Origin: Persicaria tinctoria
Lineage: Eukaryota; Streptophyta; Magnoliopsida; Caryophyllales; Polygonaceae
Assembly: GCA_037127255.1 (NCBI GenBank)
Contig: JBANSL010000013.1
Span: 24,709,688 to 24,773,687, forward strand
Length of the DNA stretch: 64,000 nucleotides
Reading direction: 5' to 3'
Part shown: in pieces, positions 22,474 to 33,680 of the stretch
How positions within the stretch are numbered: the first letter of the stretch is position 1
How the letters are laid out: each line of letters starts with the position of its first letter
The notes under the pieces: model-generated
What the model saw: only the letters and a program-made list of their open reading frames with translations
Database searches by the model: none
What the model was told of the DNA's origin: nothing
Program-made: the position numbers and the translations under genes

Positions 22474-25400
22474 ATGGAGGAAAAGAACAGTTTTCAGGGA
22501 ATGATTGTGTTGAATTCGGGCAACTACTCAGATTGGAAGATAAAGATGGAAGATCTTTTGTATGTGAAAGATTTGTATGAGCCGATTGTGCAGAAAGATA
22601 TTCCAACGGGTGTCGTTGATGTTGAATGGAAGATTCTGAATCGAAAAGCGGTCGCTACGATCAGACAATTTGTTGATGTGAGTGTGCTCCAGCGTATTGC
22701 CAATGACACGAATGCTTATGAGTTATGGTATAAGCTTGAAGGGATGTATGAGAGGAAGAATGCCCTCAACAAGGTGTCATTGATGAGAAAGCTTGTGAAA
22801 TTCGAGTACAAAGATGGTAAGAGCATTGTTGTGCATTGGAGCATATTTCAGGGCTTTTTGAATTAGTTGGCTTCTGCGTAAATGTCGTTAGATGATGAGT
22901 TGCAAGATCTACTACTACTCTTCTCGTTTCCGAATAGTTGGGATACACTTGTCGTGTCACTTAGTAATTCCGCTCCGGAAGGCAAGCTGACTATGGAATG
23001 TGTGAAGGCTAGTCTTTTGAATGAAGAGACTAGAAGGAAGGAGATGGGTGTCTCCTCACAATTAGAGGCTAATGTGACACAGGGTTCTAGTAACAACAGA
23101 GGAAGGAGTATGCAACGATAACAACAGATCAGAGACAAGTCCAAAAGGAGATCGAACTCTAGAAGCAAGTACATTTGCTATTATTATGAGAAGCTGGCTC
23201 ACATTCAAAAGTATTGCCGAAAGTTAAAGAGAGACAAAGGCAAAGAACCCAAGAAGTCGGAGACGTCGAGAAATCAAGAAGATAAAGCCACTGCTGCTCT
23301 TATAACCAGTGATGAAATAGTTGAGTTGTTTGTGGTGGCTGATGAAGGTTCCTTGAATCTTGCAAGTGATGAGTGCACTTGGATTGTTGATTCAGCTGCT
23401 TCATAACACATTACTCCACACAAGGAGTACTTCTCATCTTACACTTGTGGAGATTTTGGTCGTGTGAGGATGGGAAATGATGGCGTGTCCAATGTTGTTG
23501 GCATGGGCACAGTTTGTTTGTTGACATCCACTGGTTGCAGTTTGATTTTGAGAAATGTTCGCCATGTTTCTGATATCAGATTGAATTTGATATCTTCTGG
23601 GATACTTGATGATGATGGTTATGCTCAAAATACAGAAGGAGGTGTTTGGAAGTGCTCCAAAGGAAACTTGATTGTAGCCCGGGCAAAGAAGCAAAATACC
23701 ATGTATGTGATGCAAGCCAAGATTTGCAAAGAAGAAGCAAATGTGATTGATGATGGTGTCGGAGAGCTATGGCACAAGCGGCTTGGACACAAGAGCGAGC
23801 GGGGTTTGCAAATGCTTGCCAAGAAGGACATTCTCTCGGATATGCAAGGTATTTCTCTCAAACCTTGTGTTGATTGCCTAGATGGAAAGCAACATCGAGT
23901 AGCATTTCATACTCGACCTCCATCTAGAAGAAAGCATGCATTAGATCTTGTTCATACTGATGTGTGCTCTATGGATTGCAAGCCACATGGTGGTTCACAA
24001 TATATTGTCACTTTTATTGATGACTATTCTAGAAAATTGTGGGCTTTTGTGTTGAAAAGCAAAGATCAGGTTCTGACAATTTTTAAGGAGTTCCAAGCCA
24101 GAGTTGAACGAGAGATTGGTTTGAAGTTGAAGTGTGTCAAGTCAGATAATGGTGTAGAGTACAAGGGTCCGTTTGAGCAGTACTGCAAGAGTCAGGGCAT
24201 CAGGCTTGAGAAAACAGTTCCGAAGACGCCACAGCTGAATGGGCTTGCAGAGAGGATGAACAAAACCATAGCAGAAAGAGTCAGAAGTATGTTGTCGACT
24301 CCAAAGCTAACAAAGTCCTATTGGGCGGAGGCAATGTTGACTGATGTGTATCTCATCTACCACTCGCCTTCAGTTTCTGTTGATGGTGATGTTCCATAAA
24401 GGGTTTGGATTGTAAGAGATCTATCCTTCCAGCATTTGAGAGTCTTTGGATGCCTAGCATATTTTCATGTTGCTAGAGATCAGAGATCCAAGCTTGATAG
24501 CAAGACAAAGCCATGCATCTTCCTAGGGTACTCAAAGGATGAATTTGAGTATAGATTGTGGGATCTTACAGACAAGAAAGTGGTCAAAAGCAGAGATGTT
24601 GTGTTCATGGAAGACAAGACTATTGATGACTGGAAGCTCCAGCGACCGTCGTCTTCCTCTCCTACTTCAGTCCCCTTTGATCACGTTTTCCCTCAAGTTG
24701 TGCAGAGAAGTTCAGTTCAGAATCGGCAGGAAGATGAGCATGATGATGGTGATGTTGATCCCCCAGAAGTTCCACAACCTCAACAAGAGGAACCCCCTAT
24801 CCAACCTCAAGTTGAGTTGAGAAGATCCACCAGAATGATATAGGCTTCCTCACGATACTCAACCAGTGATTATGTGTTGTTGACTAACTCAGGAGAGCCT
24901 GAATGCTACGAGGAAGCTATATCAGATGTGCATCAAAAGAAGTGGTATAATGCCATGCAGGATATGAGATGAGTTCTTTGCATGAGAACCACACCTATGA
25001 CTTGGTGAAATTGCCTAAGGGCAAGAAAGCTCTTAAGAACAAATGGGTTTTTCGTTTGAAGTCTAGAGAAGATGGTACACCTCCCAAGTTCAAATCCAGA
25101 GTTGTGGTGAAGGGTTTTGAGAAGAAAAAGGGTGTAGATTTCGATGAGATTTTCTCTCCAGTTGTAAAGATGTCATCCATCCGGGTTGTTTTAAGCATGG
25201 CTGCTAGCATGGACCCAGAGGTCGAGCAGCTTGATTTGAAAACCGCCTTCCTTCATGGTGATTTGGAAGAAGAAATCTACATGGAGCAACCTGAAGGTTT
25301 TGAAGTCAAGGGAAAAGAGAAGATAGTTTTTCGTCTCAGAAAGAGCTTGTATGGTTTGAAACAAGCGCCTCGGCAATGGTACAAGAAGTTCGAGTCTTTT

Positions 25401-26464
25401 ATGATCGACCACAAATTCCATAAGACACATGCCGACCACTGCGTGTTTGTGAAGAATTATGTTGAAGGTGACTTTCTGATTCTCTTGCTTTTTGTGGATG
25501 ATATGCTTATTGTTGGTCAGGATATCAACAAGATTGCTAGTTTGAAGACTGCATTGAAGAAGTCCTTTGCTATGAAGGACCTTGGCCCTGCAAGACAGAT
25601 TTTGGGTATGCAGATTACCCTTGACAGAAATAATCAGAACTTGTGGATATCACAAGAAAGATACATTGAGAAGGTGCAGCAAAGATTCAACATGGACAAG
25701 GCTAAACCCGTGAGTTCTCCACTTGCAGCGAACATGAAGCTGAGTTCTTATCAGTGTCCTACAAGTGAGAAAGAGAAACAGGAGATGAAAAAGGTGCCTT
25801 ATGCTTTATCCGTTGGTAGTCTGATGTATGTCATAGTTTGCATTAGGCCAGACATCGCCTATGGAGTTGATGTTATCAACAGTTTCATGAGTAATCCTGG
25901 AAAGGAGCATTGGGCAGTTGTGAAATGGATTCTCAAGTATCTGAGAGGCACTTCGAGAGTGTGTTTGTGCTTTAGTACTGGAAAACATATGCTTGATGGT
26001 TTTTTACAGATGCAGACATGTCAGGTGATATTGACACGAGTCGATCCACATCTGGATATCTGATTACATTCGTAGGGGAAGCAGTCTCATGGCAATCGAG
26101 ACTGCAGAAGTGTGGTGCTCTGTAAACGACAGAAGCAGAGTATATGGCTGCAGTTGAAGCTGGTAAGGAGCTGATATGGAAGAGAGACTTCCTAGAAGAG
26201 TTGGGAGTGGAGAAAGCTAGCTACCCACTCTATTGGGACAATCAGAGTGTCGTCCACCTTGCCAAGAATGTCGCCTACCATTCTCGAACCAAGCACATCC
26301 GAAGAAGGTATCATTGGCTTTGAGAAAGATTAGAAGATGAAGATTTTGAGCTCATGAAGATCCACACAAATGACAATGGATCAGATATGCTGATAAAGAC
26401 TTTGTCAAAGAAGAAGCTCATCAAGTGCCGCTCAAAGGCGGGCTTGCTCGAGCCCCCCATATAG
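22474..26464 (+). pseudogene. copia D gag-pol polyprotein (Tork/Tnt1-like), disabled
   Basis: One open reading scheme from ATG 22474 (MEEKNSFQG) to TAG 26462-26464, interrupted by in-frame stops and a few shifts. In order: UBN2-type gag to about 23120; a zinc knuckle at about 23170 reading CYYYEKLAHIQKYC (second Cys now Tyr); protease with DSA instead of DSG at about 23390, followed by a stop; GAG-pre-integrase zinc binding (WHKRLGH, later CVDC); integrase with its D, D (SDNGVEY) and E (NGLAERMNK); RT (24969-26063) with QLDLKTAFLHGDLEEE and LLLFVDDMLIVG; RNase H with TEAEYMAAVEAGKEL and KHIRRRYH. Several catalytic blocks survive, but stops at about 22864, 23104, 23404, 24397, 24841 and 26123 prevent a full product. 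Confidence 0.88.
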
Positions 26465-26480
26465 GATTGAGGGGGAGCTA
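26465..26480 (+). other. Polypurine tract of copia D
   Basis: GATTGAGGGGGAGCTA, directly before the 3' LTR. Confidence 0.85.
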
Positions 26481-27161
26481 TGTTGTGTTCCCTCCTATAT
26501 GGGGAAAGAGTCCAATAGACTAGTTTACCATGTGGTTTTTACCATGTGAAGTTTTATCCCCTTATAAAAGGGGATGTCTTTCCATTTGGGAAAGTAAGAG
26601 AGAGAAAACAAAGAGTGAGAAAGGGAGAAAAAAGAGAGCTTGAAGGAATTTCGTATGCAACTATTCAGCCAACTTTGAAGTGTCTCGATCGACGACCAAA
26701 CGACCTCCGATTTGGACAATGTTTTGGTATGTTGTTCAACTCATTATAGGCTTCATTTTGTACGGTTGGATCGTCGTTTTGAGCCTCCAATCTCATATCC
26801 CTTTTGCTAGTGTCTTCTCTTGGGTTTTGTTGATTTCCACCAATTGGGTGATGAAAATTGGAGATTTGGCCAAGCTTGTTGATGCTTGAGGATGTTGTAT
26901 GTCTCTAGCTTTGTCTAGGGAAGATTGTACCCACTTGTTATTGTTGATAGTGGAAGTTTCTGGCTCCCGTGGTTTTTTCCCCGTTTTGGGGTTTTCCACG
27001 TAAATCTGGTGTTCTTTGTTCATGGTTATTTATCTTCTGGTTGTACCTGATTGTTGGCTTGGGTTGCTTGAGTTTGGCTCTCCGGTTTACAGTTCTTTTC
27101 CATCCCGATTTGTGTGTGTTAAAGTGGTTTGTCTGACGTCCCCTTGCTTCCCGGCACAACA
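26481..27161 (+). repeat. 3' LTR of copia D
   Basis: 681 bp, TGTTGTG to GCACAACA, with TATA box CCTTATAAAAGGGG near 26560. It differs from the 5' LTR by small indels and scattered substitutions. Confidence 0.9.
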
Positions 27162-27780
27162 CAAAAAACTCTCAAAGTGAGTCACTATTAAACGTTCAAT
27201 TCGAACCTAAAGGTGGACAGACGAAATGTATTTACCTGATCGGAGTTAAGGTCGAGGATGATTCGAAGTCCTCAAAGCTTCTTAAAGCGGAAGCGGAATT
27301 GAAATAACCTTCACCAAGACAACAGCAACAACCACGATAACATTAGGAAATTAATTTCGGCGATAAGAGGCGAACGGACAGACGAAAAGGGACATCCATG
27401 TGGTCGGGTGTGGGATCGAGTAGAGGGAGAGCAGTGATGGGGGCGAAAAGGTGAAGTGGTGGTGCGAAGGAGGGAAGCGTGGAGATGGAGAGCAGCGATG
27501 GGGGGCGAAAAGGTGATGTGGTGGTGCGAGGGAGGGCAGCTTGGAGATGGAGAGCGTCGGCGGTATGGTCGACGGAAGAGGAGGGGATTCCAGTGGAGAT
27601 GGGCAGTGTGGAGATGGTGAACGGTGTGCACGCGATTCCGAGCAGCGACGTCGGAGAAAGAGAGTCGCAGCGAGGAGGGAGGGACTACGAACGGCGGGCT
27701 GATATTAGGGTTTGAGGCTTTGAGCTCCCTTCCCTTTTCATTTTAACCAGTGAGGAGCCGGGCAAAATATAAAAAATATT
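27162..27780. other. CACTA right internal region, purine-rich leader-like
   Basis: GA-rich and GC-richer than its surroundings. A 61-bp unit (AGAGCAGYGATGGGG...GGTGGTGCGA) is tandemly duplicated at 27428-27549. ORFs on both strands (27311-27631, 27479-27715) track this composition and match nothing known. Confidence 0.5.
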
Positions 27781-27786
27781 ATATTA

Positions 27787-27787
<1 letters not shown>

Positions 27788-27862
<75 letters not shown>
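27788..27862. repeat. (TA)n microsatellite
   Basis: An uninterrupted TA run of about 75 bases just inside the right CACTA subterminal repeats. Confidence 0.9.
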
Positions 27863-27866
<4 letters not shown>

Positions 27867-27925
27867 GCTTCATTAGGATTATAAACCGCCACAATAGGGT
27901 CTTTAAAACCACTACAATAGGATTA

Positions 27926-28137
27926 TATCGATTCCTCCTTCTTCGTATGACATAGTGACATCAGCCCAAGCAACTAGGCTCTTATGACCTTCATTATTTC
28001 TACTCCATAACAAGTGACCTCTAGCTTGTCAATGACTCCCTTAGACAGCACAAAAAGCTGCCCCAAAAAAGGTAAATATTCTCGCAAATACTGATTTGAT
28101 CAATTGGAGTTCACCTGCATATATATAGTATAGGAGA
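27926..28137 (-). pseudogene. LINE-2 RT thumb fragment
   Basis: The minus-strand reading gives LLWSRNNEGHKSLVAWADV followed by EEGG, the conserved plant L1 block (LWSG...K.VAW..VC.P..EGG). It continues from 29479-30040 across the hAT insertion and is interrupted at the end by the CACTA element. Confidence 0.7.
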
Positions 28138-28145
28138 GCTTACAT

Positions 28146-29470
28146 CAGAGCCGGACCTGAGGCGAGGCCCAAGAGGCGCTCGCCTAGGGTCCAATCAACT
28201 TGGGGGCCCATAGTGTATATATATTAGTTATTTTTATAATGAATACAAATAAAGTGGGGTGTTAAATGAAGACCGGAATTGGCTCACTGGTATTGGGACG
28301 GAAAACGTTTAAGGGCCTTTCAAAGAGACCAAAGTTCGAATCCAAACCCCAACCAATCAGTATCTGTTTATTTTTTCAAATCTAAACCCTACTTTATCTC
28401 TCTCCAAGCTGCTTCATTTTACACAACAAACGACAGAGTAGAGAACGCAGCAGCCGCTGACCCCGCCACTGCAAGCTCCACCTTCGACTGACCTTGGCAC
28501 CGGCGCACCGCACCCAGTCCCTCAGCAGTCGGCGAACACCTGGCCCCGCATCGTCTCCAGCAGCAGCCGCCAACCTCTTATTATTCTTCTAAAATCTAGA
28601 CCTTCATTCTTCAAGAGTTCACTGGTATTGCTTTCTCGCGCTTCTGTTTCTCTTTGGTGTTGTTTTGTTGCATCTAAGGTGATGATTGCTTGTCAAACTG
28701 AGCCCCGACTGCTGAAAATTAGAGTAAAAATTTAGTGATTTGTAAAAATTAGAGTTTAGATTATTGTTTGTTATGCAGCATAGAGTTCAATTCGCATCTC
28801 GTGGAAAGGAGATTGAATGGCCTAATTCATAATCTGTAGAAAGTGACTGTTTGAATTTGTGATGATTTGATCAATTGATTTTTAGGAATATTCCTCTTGT
28901 GTGGATATGCCTATCTTGCTTTGTATTTGTGGTGTCCATGTCTGCTATGGAATTGTTTAACAAGGGGAAAAGGACTCAGTTATACTATAGTTACAATCTT
29001 TCAGTATTAGATTTTGTTATTTATCCCAAAGTTAACTATTTCCAAGAATTGACATTCTAGACTCAGTCCATTTACAGTGTTGTGGTATAACCGTGTATAT
29101 ACTTGTTCAAATAAAGGAATTTAAATTTACTTTTAATTGAATTACTAATTGGCTATTAGCTAATGTACAGAAAATTGATTTATCATTTATGCTCCCTATT
29201 TTTCCTTGTTGATTCATCCCTCTCAGTGTTATCAATCATCTTAGATTGCTCGTTGAGAACACTTTCTTAATTGAATTTCGATCTCCATTGAGTTGTGTTG
29301 GGTGTCTACCTTTGATGCGGTTGATTCAGACTGAAAAACATAGTGTTAGGGTGTTGCATTACCTTTGATGAGGTATTTTACTACTAATCAAACTATTGAT
29401 GAAGGTGTTAATGAAGAGGGCTCATTTTCGTTTCTCGCCTCAGGCCATTCCAATCTCAGGTCCGGCCCTG
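28146..29470. mobile_element. hAT-type non-autonomous transposon (1325 bp)
   Basis: The ends are CAGAGCCGGACCTGAG and, inverted, CAGGGCCGGACCTGAG: 16-bp terminal inverted repeats with one mismatch. Both flanks carry GCTTACAT (28138-28145 and 29471-29478), a perfect 8-bp target duplication. Internally there is no transposase. 28380-28600 is a C-rich, exon- or leader-like stretch of unknown origin, and the rest is AT-rich. Confidence 0.9.
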
Positions 29471-29478
29471 GCTTACAT

Positions 29479-30040
29479 GCTTCTGAGGGTTGAATCAGAT
29501 TGCCGACCTTGCCATGAAGAGCATCGTACTAATGTATTGTGATTCTTTTCAAATGCAGGGGTATTCCAAGATCGCTCACTAGTAAAACTCCAACGGCAAA
29601 GCCTAACTGCTCAATCAAGTTAGCAGATAGTTGCGGAGAAACACTAGCCAAAAACATCATAATCTTATCTTTTTTTTCCCCTTTAATTAGCCCCGAAATC
29701 TGAAAATTTTTATTTAGACATTGGTTGATGATACCAACCGAGCCAGCATCAGCCCTATAGAAGATCAAGAGGTCGTTGACGAAGGCCAAGTGAACCAACT
29801 TGATCTCCTTATATTGTAGCTAGGTGATAGTGGAAATTCGAATCCTCAACTGCCTCATATAACATTATGCTCAACACCTCCATATAGAGCACAAAAATAT
29901 ACGCTGACAACGACCCTCTCTTTCTTATGCCTCGTCTTCCTTGAAAAAAACCCTCCGGAGAGCCATTTATAATCACCAAGAAAGTTGTGGTTGTGATGCA
30001 CTCCATAATTAGTTATTCTAAACTTAACAAATACTATACT
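29479..30040 (-). pseudogene. LINE-2 RT core fragment
   Basis: The minus-strand reading gives NGSPEGFFQGRRGIRKRGSL, then MEVLSIMLYEAVEDSNFHYH, then LAFVNDLLIFYRADAGSVG, then QLGFAVGVLLVSDLGIPLHL. These are L1 RT blocks; the active-site pair usually read as FADD is here FVND, so the first catalytic Asp is lost. It is 5' truncated near 30040. Confidence 0.8.
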
Positions 30041-30044
30041 TATA

Positions 30045-30070
30045 TCAGAGTTTAACATGTTAAACTCTGA
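30045..30070. repeat. Perfect 26-bp palindrome
   Basis: TCAGAGTTTAACA followed by its exact reverse complement, at the 5' truncation point of LINE-2. Confidence 0.9.
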
Positions 30071-30286
30071 AATAAAGTTTACTTAGAATAACGAATTCAA
30101 ATATATTCTTATTCTATTAATGGGCCTACATATCTATTTCTATATTAAAATGAAATATTTTAAGAAATTGAGGTTTTCTCATTGTCCAATTTTAGCATTT
30201 TTTTTTCATTTTCTAAAAAATTATACAATTATCTCATATTCTCTATATTTTAGATTGAATGAATAATAAATTATACACCTTTGTAA

Positions 30287-30630
30287 GGGCTCGCTTGGTT
30301 AAATGTGGGAAGTATAGTTCCACTTTCTAGAAATTCAATTGTGGTAAATTGAAAATCAAGGGAATTGAGAAATTGTGTTTGGTTTTGGATTATAGGAATT
30401 GAAATAAGAAAATAGAATTTTCCTATTAAAAGGGTGGCATTAAAACTTACCGGAGGGGGGGGGGGGGGGGCTAGTTAAGTGCGCTTCCTCCAAAATGAGA
30501 GAACTTAAAATTTTGGAAATTCAACTTCCTGGGTTTTTCTGTAATAAAAAAACCAATCACTTGCTAGTATTATCTCAAATTTCTGGGAATTTTTACTTCT
30601 TAGATTTTGGAATGTAAATCAAACGAGCTC
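30287..30630. mobile_element. Tourist-like (PIF/Harbinger) MITE, 344 bp
   Basis: Left end GGGCTCGCTTGGTTAAAT; right end, inverted, GAGCTCGTTTGATTTACAT. It is flanked by TAA on both sides (30284-30286, 30631-30633), the 3-bp duplication usual for this superfamily. It contains a 16-base G run at 30455-30470. Confidence 0.8.
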
Positions 30631-31202
30631 TAACTAGGTTGAAAAAGGGATTGCATGTGGATAGTGCACCGTTTTTGGTTCCATAAGAGTTATTTTACAA
30701 CTCTACGGGGTTCAAATAAGTTTTTGGTGTTGTTAGATACACCGCAAATCTCCTATTAAAAGTGCCCGTTCATTCAAATGTGCATGTCTTTCTCATTAAT
30801 TAACACGCTAAAAAAATTAATTAACCTACTTAAACCATGCACGTCCATTCCGACGTGCATGATTTGGGATGTATTTAGTTTCTCTGATAAGTTTTCTAGT
30901 TCGGCTCCTACCTTTACCTTTATCCCATAGACTATTGGAGTCAATATTGACCCTTTTTATTTATATTTATATTTTCTTTTCTCAAATACTCTGATTATAA
31001 GATTGGAGGCATGAATCGAGTATCTTCTCTTTCACGGATTCAGTAATTAGTTTTGTGAGCACACCCCCAACATATGAAGAGAGGGTGGGCACTTTAATAA
31101 AAATCAAGGGTAAATTCCCAAATATAAATGCATTAAGAGAATTGGACGGTCCTGGTGCTCCGCTTCATTAGTAAGTCGGAAATCAAGTCCATAACAAAAT
31201 TA
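30631..31202. other. Intergenic, nothing recognised
   Basis: AT-rich, without ORFs, repeats or element ends that I can support. Confidence 0.5.
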
Positions 31203-31211
31203 AAAGAAATA

Positions 31212-31328
31212 CGGAATTTTCGCCTGGTGCCCCTGAGGTAAGGGTAAATTCGTCGGGTGTACAAAAATTTGGGTAAATTCGCCAAATACCCCTGAGGTTT
31301 CGTTTTTTTTCGCCTGGTGCCCCTCGGT
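31212..31328. repeat. MULE left terminal inverted repeat
   Basis: About 117 bp matching 34225-34343 in reverse complement, with only a few differences visible. Confidence 0.9.
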
Positions 31329-31827
31329 TCAATTTATTAAAAAAACGTTATAACGGTGTTAATTTCTAACACATGAAAGAAAGGAAAGAAAAAAACTGAC
31401 GTTAGACAGACAAATTCACGACATTGAAACCAAAGGGAGATGACGACCTAAGGAAGAAGAGAGAAGCCAGATCCAGCTTCGTGAGATCGGCCTACGCTAG
31501 GAGGGAGGAGACGTGGACATCAGCTATTGTTGTTGAGGTAAGTCTCTCCTCTTCATTTCATCTCAAGTGGTTTTCAATCTTCGGATTTAGGGTTAACAAT
31601 TTGAGATTTTTGAGTGATTATCGGTGTAGGATCTTTGAATTAGGGTTTCTTTGTTGGATTTATGGATAATAAGGTGTTTGATTTCAAGTCCTTTTTGAAT
31701 TATGGGATTTAGGGTTTGGGGTTTTGGGGAAAACGATCGATGTTTTCAAATTATGGTTTATCAGTAGGTTATTGTCTTCATAAAATCAATTTATTGAAGA
31801 ATAAAAACATGTTGAAATTATTGTAGA

Positions 31828-32048
31828 ATGGACAAGAAGATAGTGTTGAGGCTTCGCTATATTCATCAAGAATATGTGGATATAGAGGTTGATGATCCTG
31901 ATAAGTTGAACATTCTAGATTTATTTGTTGATTTGCTAGAGATGGCTGAGAAAAGCAAAATGTTCCTTCCCGACAATCCTACTATATGGTATGCGCATAA
32001 TGGGCAAAGTTTTCAGCTTGAGAGTGATTCTGATGTCACTAACAAAAG
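31828..32048 (+). pseudogene. MULE transposase N-terminal exon (PB1-like region)
   Basis: Begins MDKKIVLRLRYIHQEYVDIE and continues for 74 codons. The layout resembles the PB1-like N-terminal domain of plant MULE transposases. It ends AAAAG/GTAAAT, a possible splice donor at 32049. The following DDE core start is absent. The 14-mer TTCCTTCCCGACAA occurs here near 31967 and again near 32077, marking a likely deletion or repair junction. Confidence 0.5.
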
Positions 32049-32090
32049 GTAAATCTGTCATCTAAGGGAAAATGTTCCTTCCCGACAAGA

Positions 32091-32897
32091 GGACGTGGTC
32101 ATCTTTCTTCTATCATCTAAGGGAACTTCTTAGCAACACTGAACGATCTAATTGGTGCATCGTCTCAGATAGACAAAAGGTAAATCTGTAATTTCAGTTC
32201 TGTTGCTGTAATTTCAGTTTAAGTTATTTGATTTCAGTTTAAGCTGTAATTTCAGTTCTGTTTCTTTGATTTCAGTTCTCTAAATCTGAAAATATGGTTG
32301 CTGTAATTGATGTTCTCTAAATCTGAAAATATGGTTGATGTAATTTCAGTTCTGTTGCTGTAATTTCAGTTCTGTTTCTTTGATTTCAGTTCTCTAAATC
32401 TGAAAATATGGTTGCTGTAATTTCTGTTCTCTAAATCTGAAAATATGGTTGTTGTAATTTCAGTTCTGTTGCTGTAATTTCAGTTGCATTTCTTTGATTT
32501 CAGTTGTCTAAAATATGAAAATATGCAATTTCAGATTAATTTATGTCAGTTGTAATTTATGTAACTGAAATAGGGTGTTGAGCCAGCTCTTGGGAAGGTG
32601 TGGCCTACGGCATCAAGACGGTATTGTGCAACACATCTTTGTGCGAACTTCAAGAAGACTTTTCCCGGAAAACCTACAAATGATGTATTTTGGGAGTGTT
32701 GCAAAGCATTCTCGGAGTCAAAGTTCAAGAAAGCTATGGAAAAAGTTGAAAGCTTTGTCGGGCTTGGTGCTGTCGACTGGCTTAGGGAGCAAGCAATTCG
32801 AGTAGAACGTCGGCCAAAGGTGCGGAAAGCTAAATCTACAACTAACCAACACTCAGACGTTATGTGCTCGGCCCCATGGATGTTTGAAAGCCAGTAG
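32091..32897 (+). pseudogene. MULE transposase DDE fragment, two exons
   Basis: Exon 32091-32179 reads TWSSFFYHLRELL then CIVSDRQK, ending at donor GTAAAT. Exon 32574-32897 begins after ATAG with GVEPALGKVWPTASRRYC, then NFKKTFPGKPTNDVFWECC, ending in TAG. Joined, these give the SDRQKG block (second catalytic Asp) and the C-H-containing stretch after it that are hallmarks of MULE transposases. The intron between them is filled by a minisatellite. The first Asp region and the zinc-finger end are missing. Confidence 0.75.
32180..32573 (+). repeat. Minisatellite in the MULE intron
   Basis: Irregular repeats of CTGTAATTTCAGTTCTGTT and TCTCTAAATCTGAAAATATGG, roughly 60-70 bp higher-order units, filling the presumed intron. 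Confidence 0.8.
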
Positions 32898-33150
32898 ATA
32901 ACTTCAAGAAGACTTCCGATGAACAATGTTGTTTGGATGTGTTTTGTACAATGATTTAATGTATTCGGATGTTAGGTACAACTCTTGAATGTTGTAATGG
33001 TTGTCTTTGGATGAACCATGGTACTCTTGGATGTGTTTTGATGTTAGGTACAACTTTTGGATTTTATCTATTCAATGGATGAACCTTGGGAAAAAAATTC
33101 AGCTCTGTTTTGGTAATCTTACAACTCTATTTTTGCTGTTTTGGTAATCA

Positions 33151-33680
33151 GATTTGGAATCAGATTTTTGACAAAAAGGCATCAACATAAGATAAGATTC
33201 ATGATTTTTGACAAAAAAAATTCAGATTCATGAGTTTAACAAAAAAATCAGATTCTGAAATCAGTTCTTTAATCCATGAATTTGGCAAAAAATTCAGATT
33301 AATGATTTTGACATAAAAAATCAAATTTGGAATCAGATTTTTGACAAAAAGGCATCAACATAACATAAGATTCATGATTTTTGACAAAAAATTTCATATT
33401 CATGACTTTTCACAAAAAAATTCAGATTCATGAGTTTAACAAAAAAAAATCAGATTCTGAAATCAGTTCTTTAATCCATGAATTTGGCGAAAAATTCAGA
33501 TTAATGATTTTGACAAAAAAAAAAAATTCAGATTTGGAATCAGATTTTTGACAAAAAGGCATCAACATAACATAAGATTCATGATTTTTGACAAAAAAAA
33601 ATCAGATTCATGACTTTTCACAAAAAAATTCATATTCATGAGTTTAACAAAAAAATTCAGATTTATTACAACATTCCTTG
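33151..33680. repeat. Long-period tandem repeat in the MULE 3' part
   Basis: The block ATTTGGAATCAGATTTTTGA followed by CAAAAAGGCATCAACATAA starts at about 33152, 33325 and 33532 (spacing 173 and 207), with shorter TTGACAAAAA-TTCAGATTCATGA units inside. Confidence 0.8.

Larger units (their letters stand above)
21782..27161 (+). mobile_element. Ty1/copia element D, Tork (Tnt1-like) lineage, 5.4 kb
   Basis: LTRs 21782-22446 and 26481-27161 both start TGTTGTGTTCC and end CACAACA. CAAAA precedes (21777-21781) and follows (27162-27166), a perfect 5-bp target duplication. The primer-binding site, gag, protease, integrase, RT, RNase H and polypurine tract are all present in copia order on the plus strand. 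It is nested in the CACTA element and is full-length but disabled by stops. Confidence 0.92.
20320..27925. mobile_element. CACTA (En/Spm-type) transposon, non-autonomous, with nested copia
   Basis: The left end is CACTACAACAG at 20320, preceded by TAT. It is followed by about a dozen subterminal repeats of the type TATTGTGGCGGTTTT in both orientations to 20645. At the right, 27865-27925 holds three more (AACCGCCACAATAGG, CCACTACAATAGG), followed by TAT at 27926-27928, a possible 3-bp target duplication. The right end lacks a clean TAGTG terminus, so its boundary is uncertain. Without the copia at 21782-27161 the element is about 2.2 kb and carries no transposase. Confidence 0.7.

Noticed and set aside
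32180..32573. CRISPR-like spaced repeats
   Set aside because: Repeats are irregular and overlapping, without unique spacers of constant size, inside a plant MULE intron.
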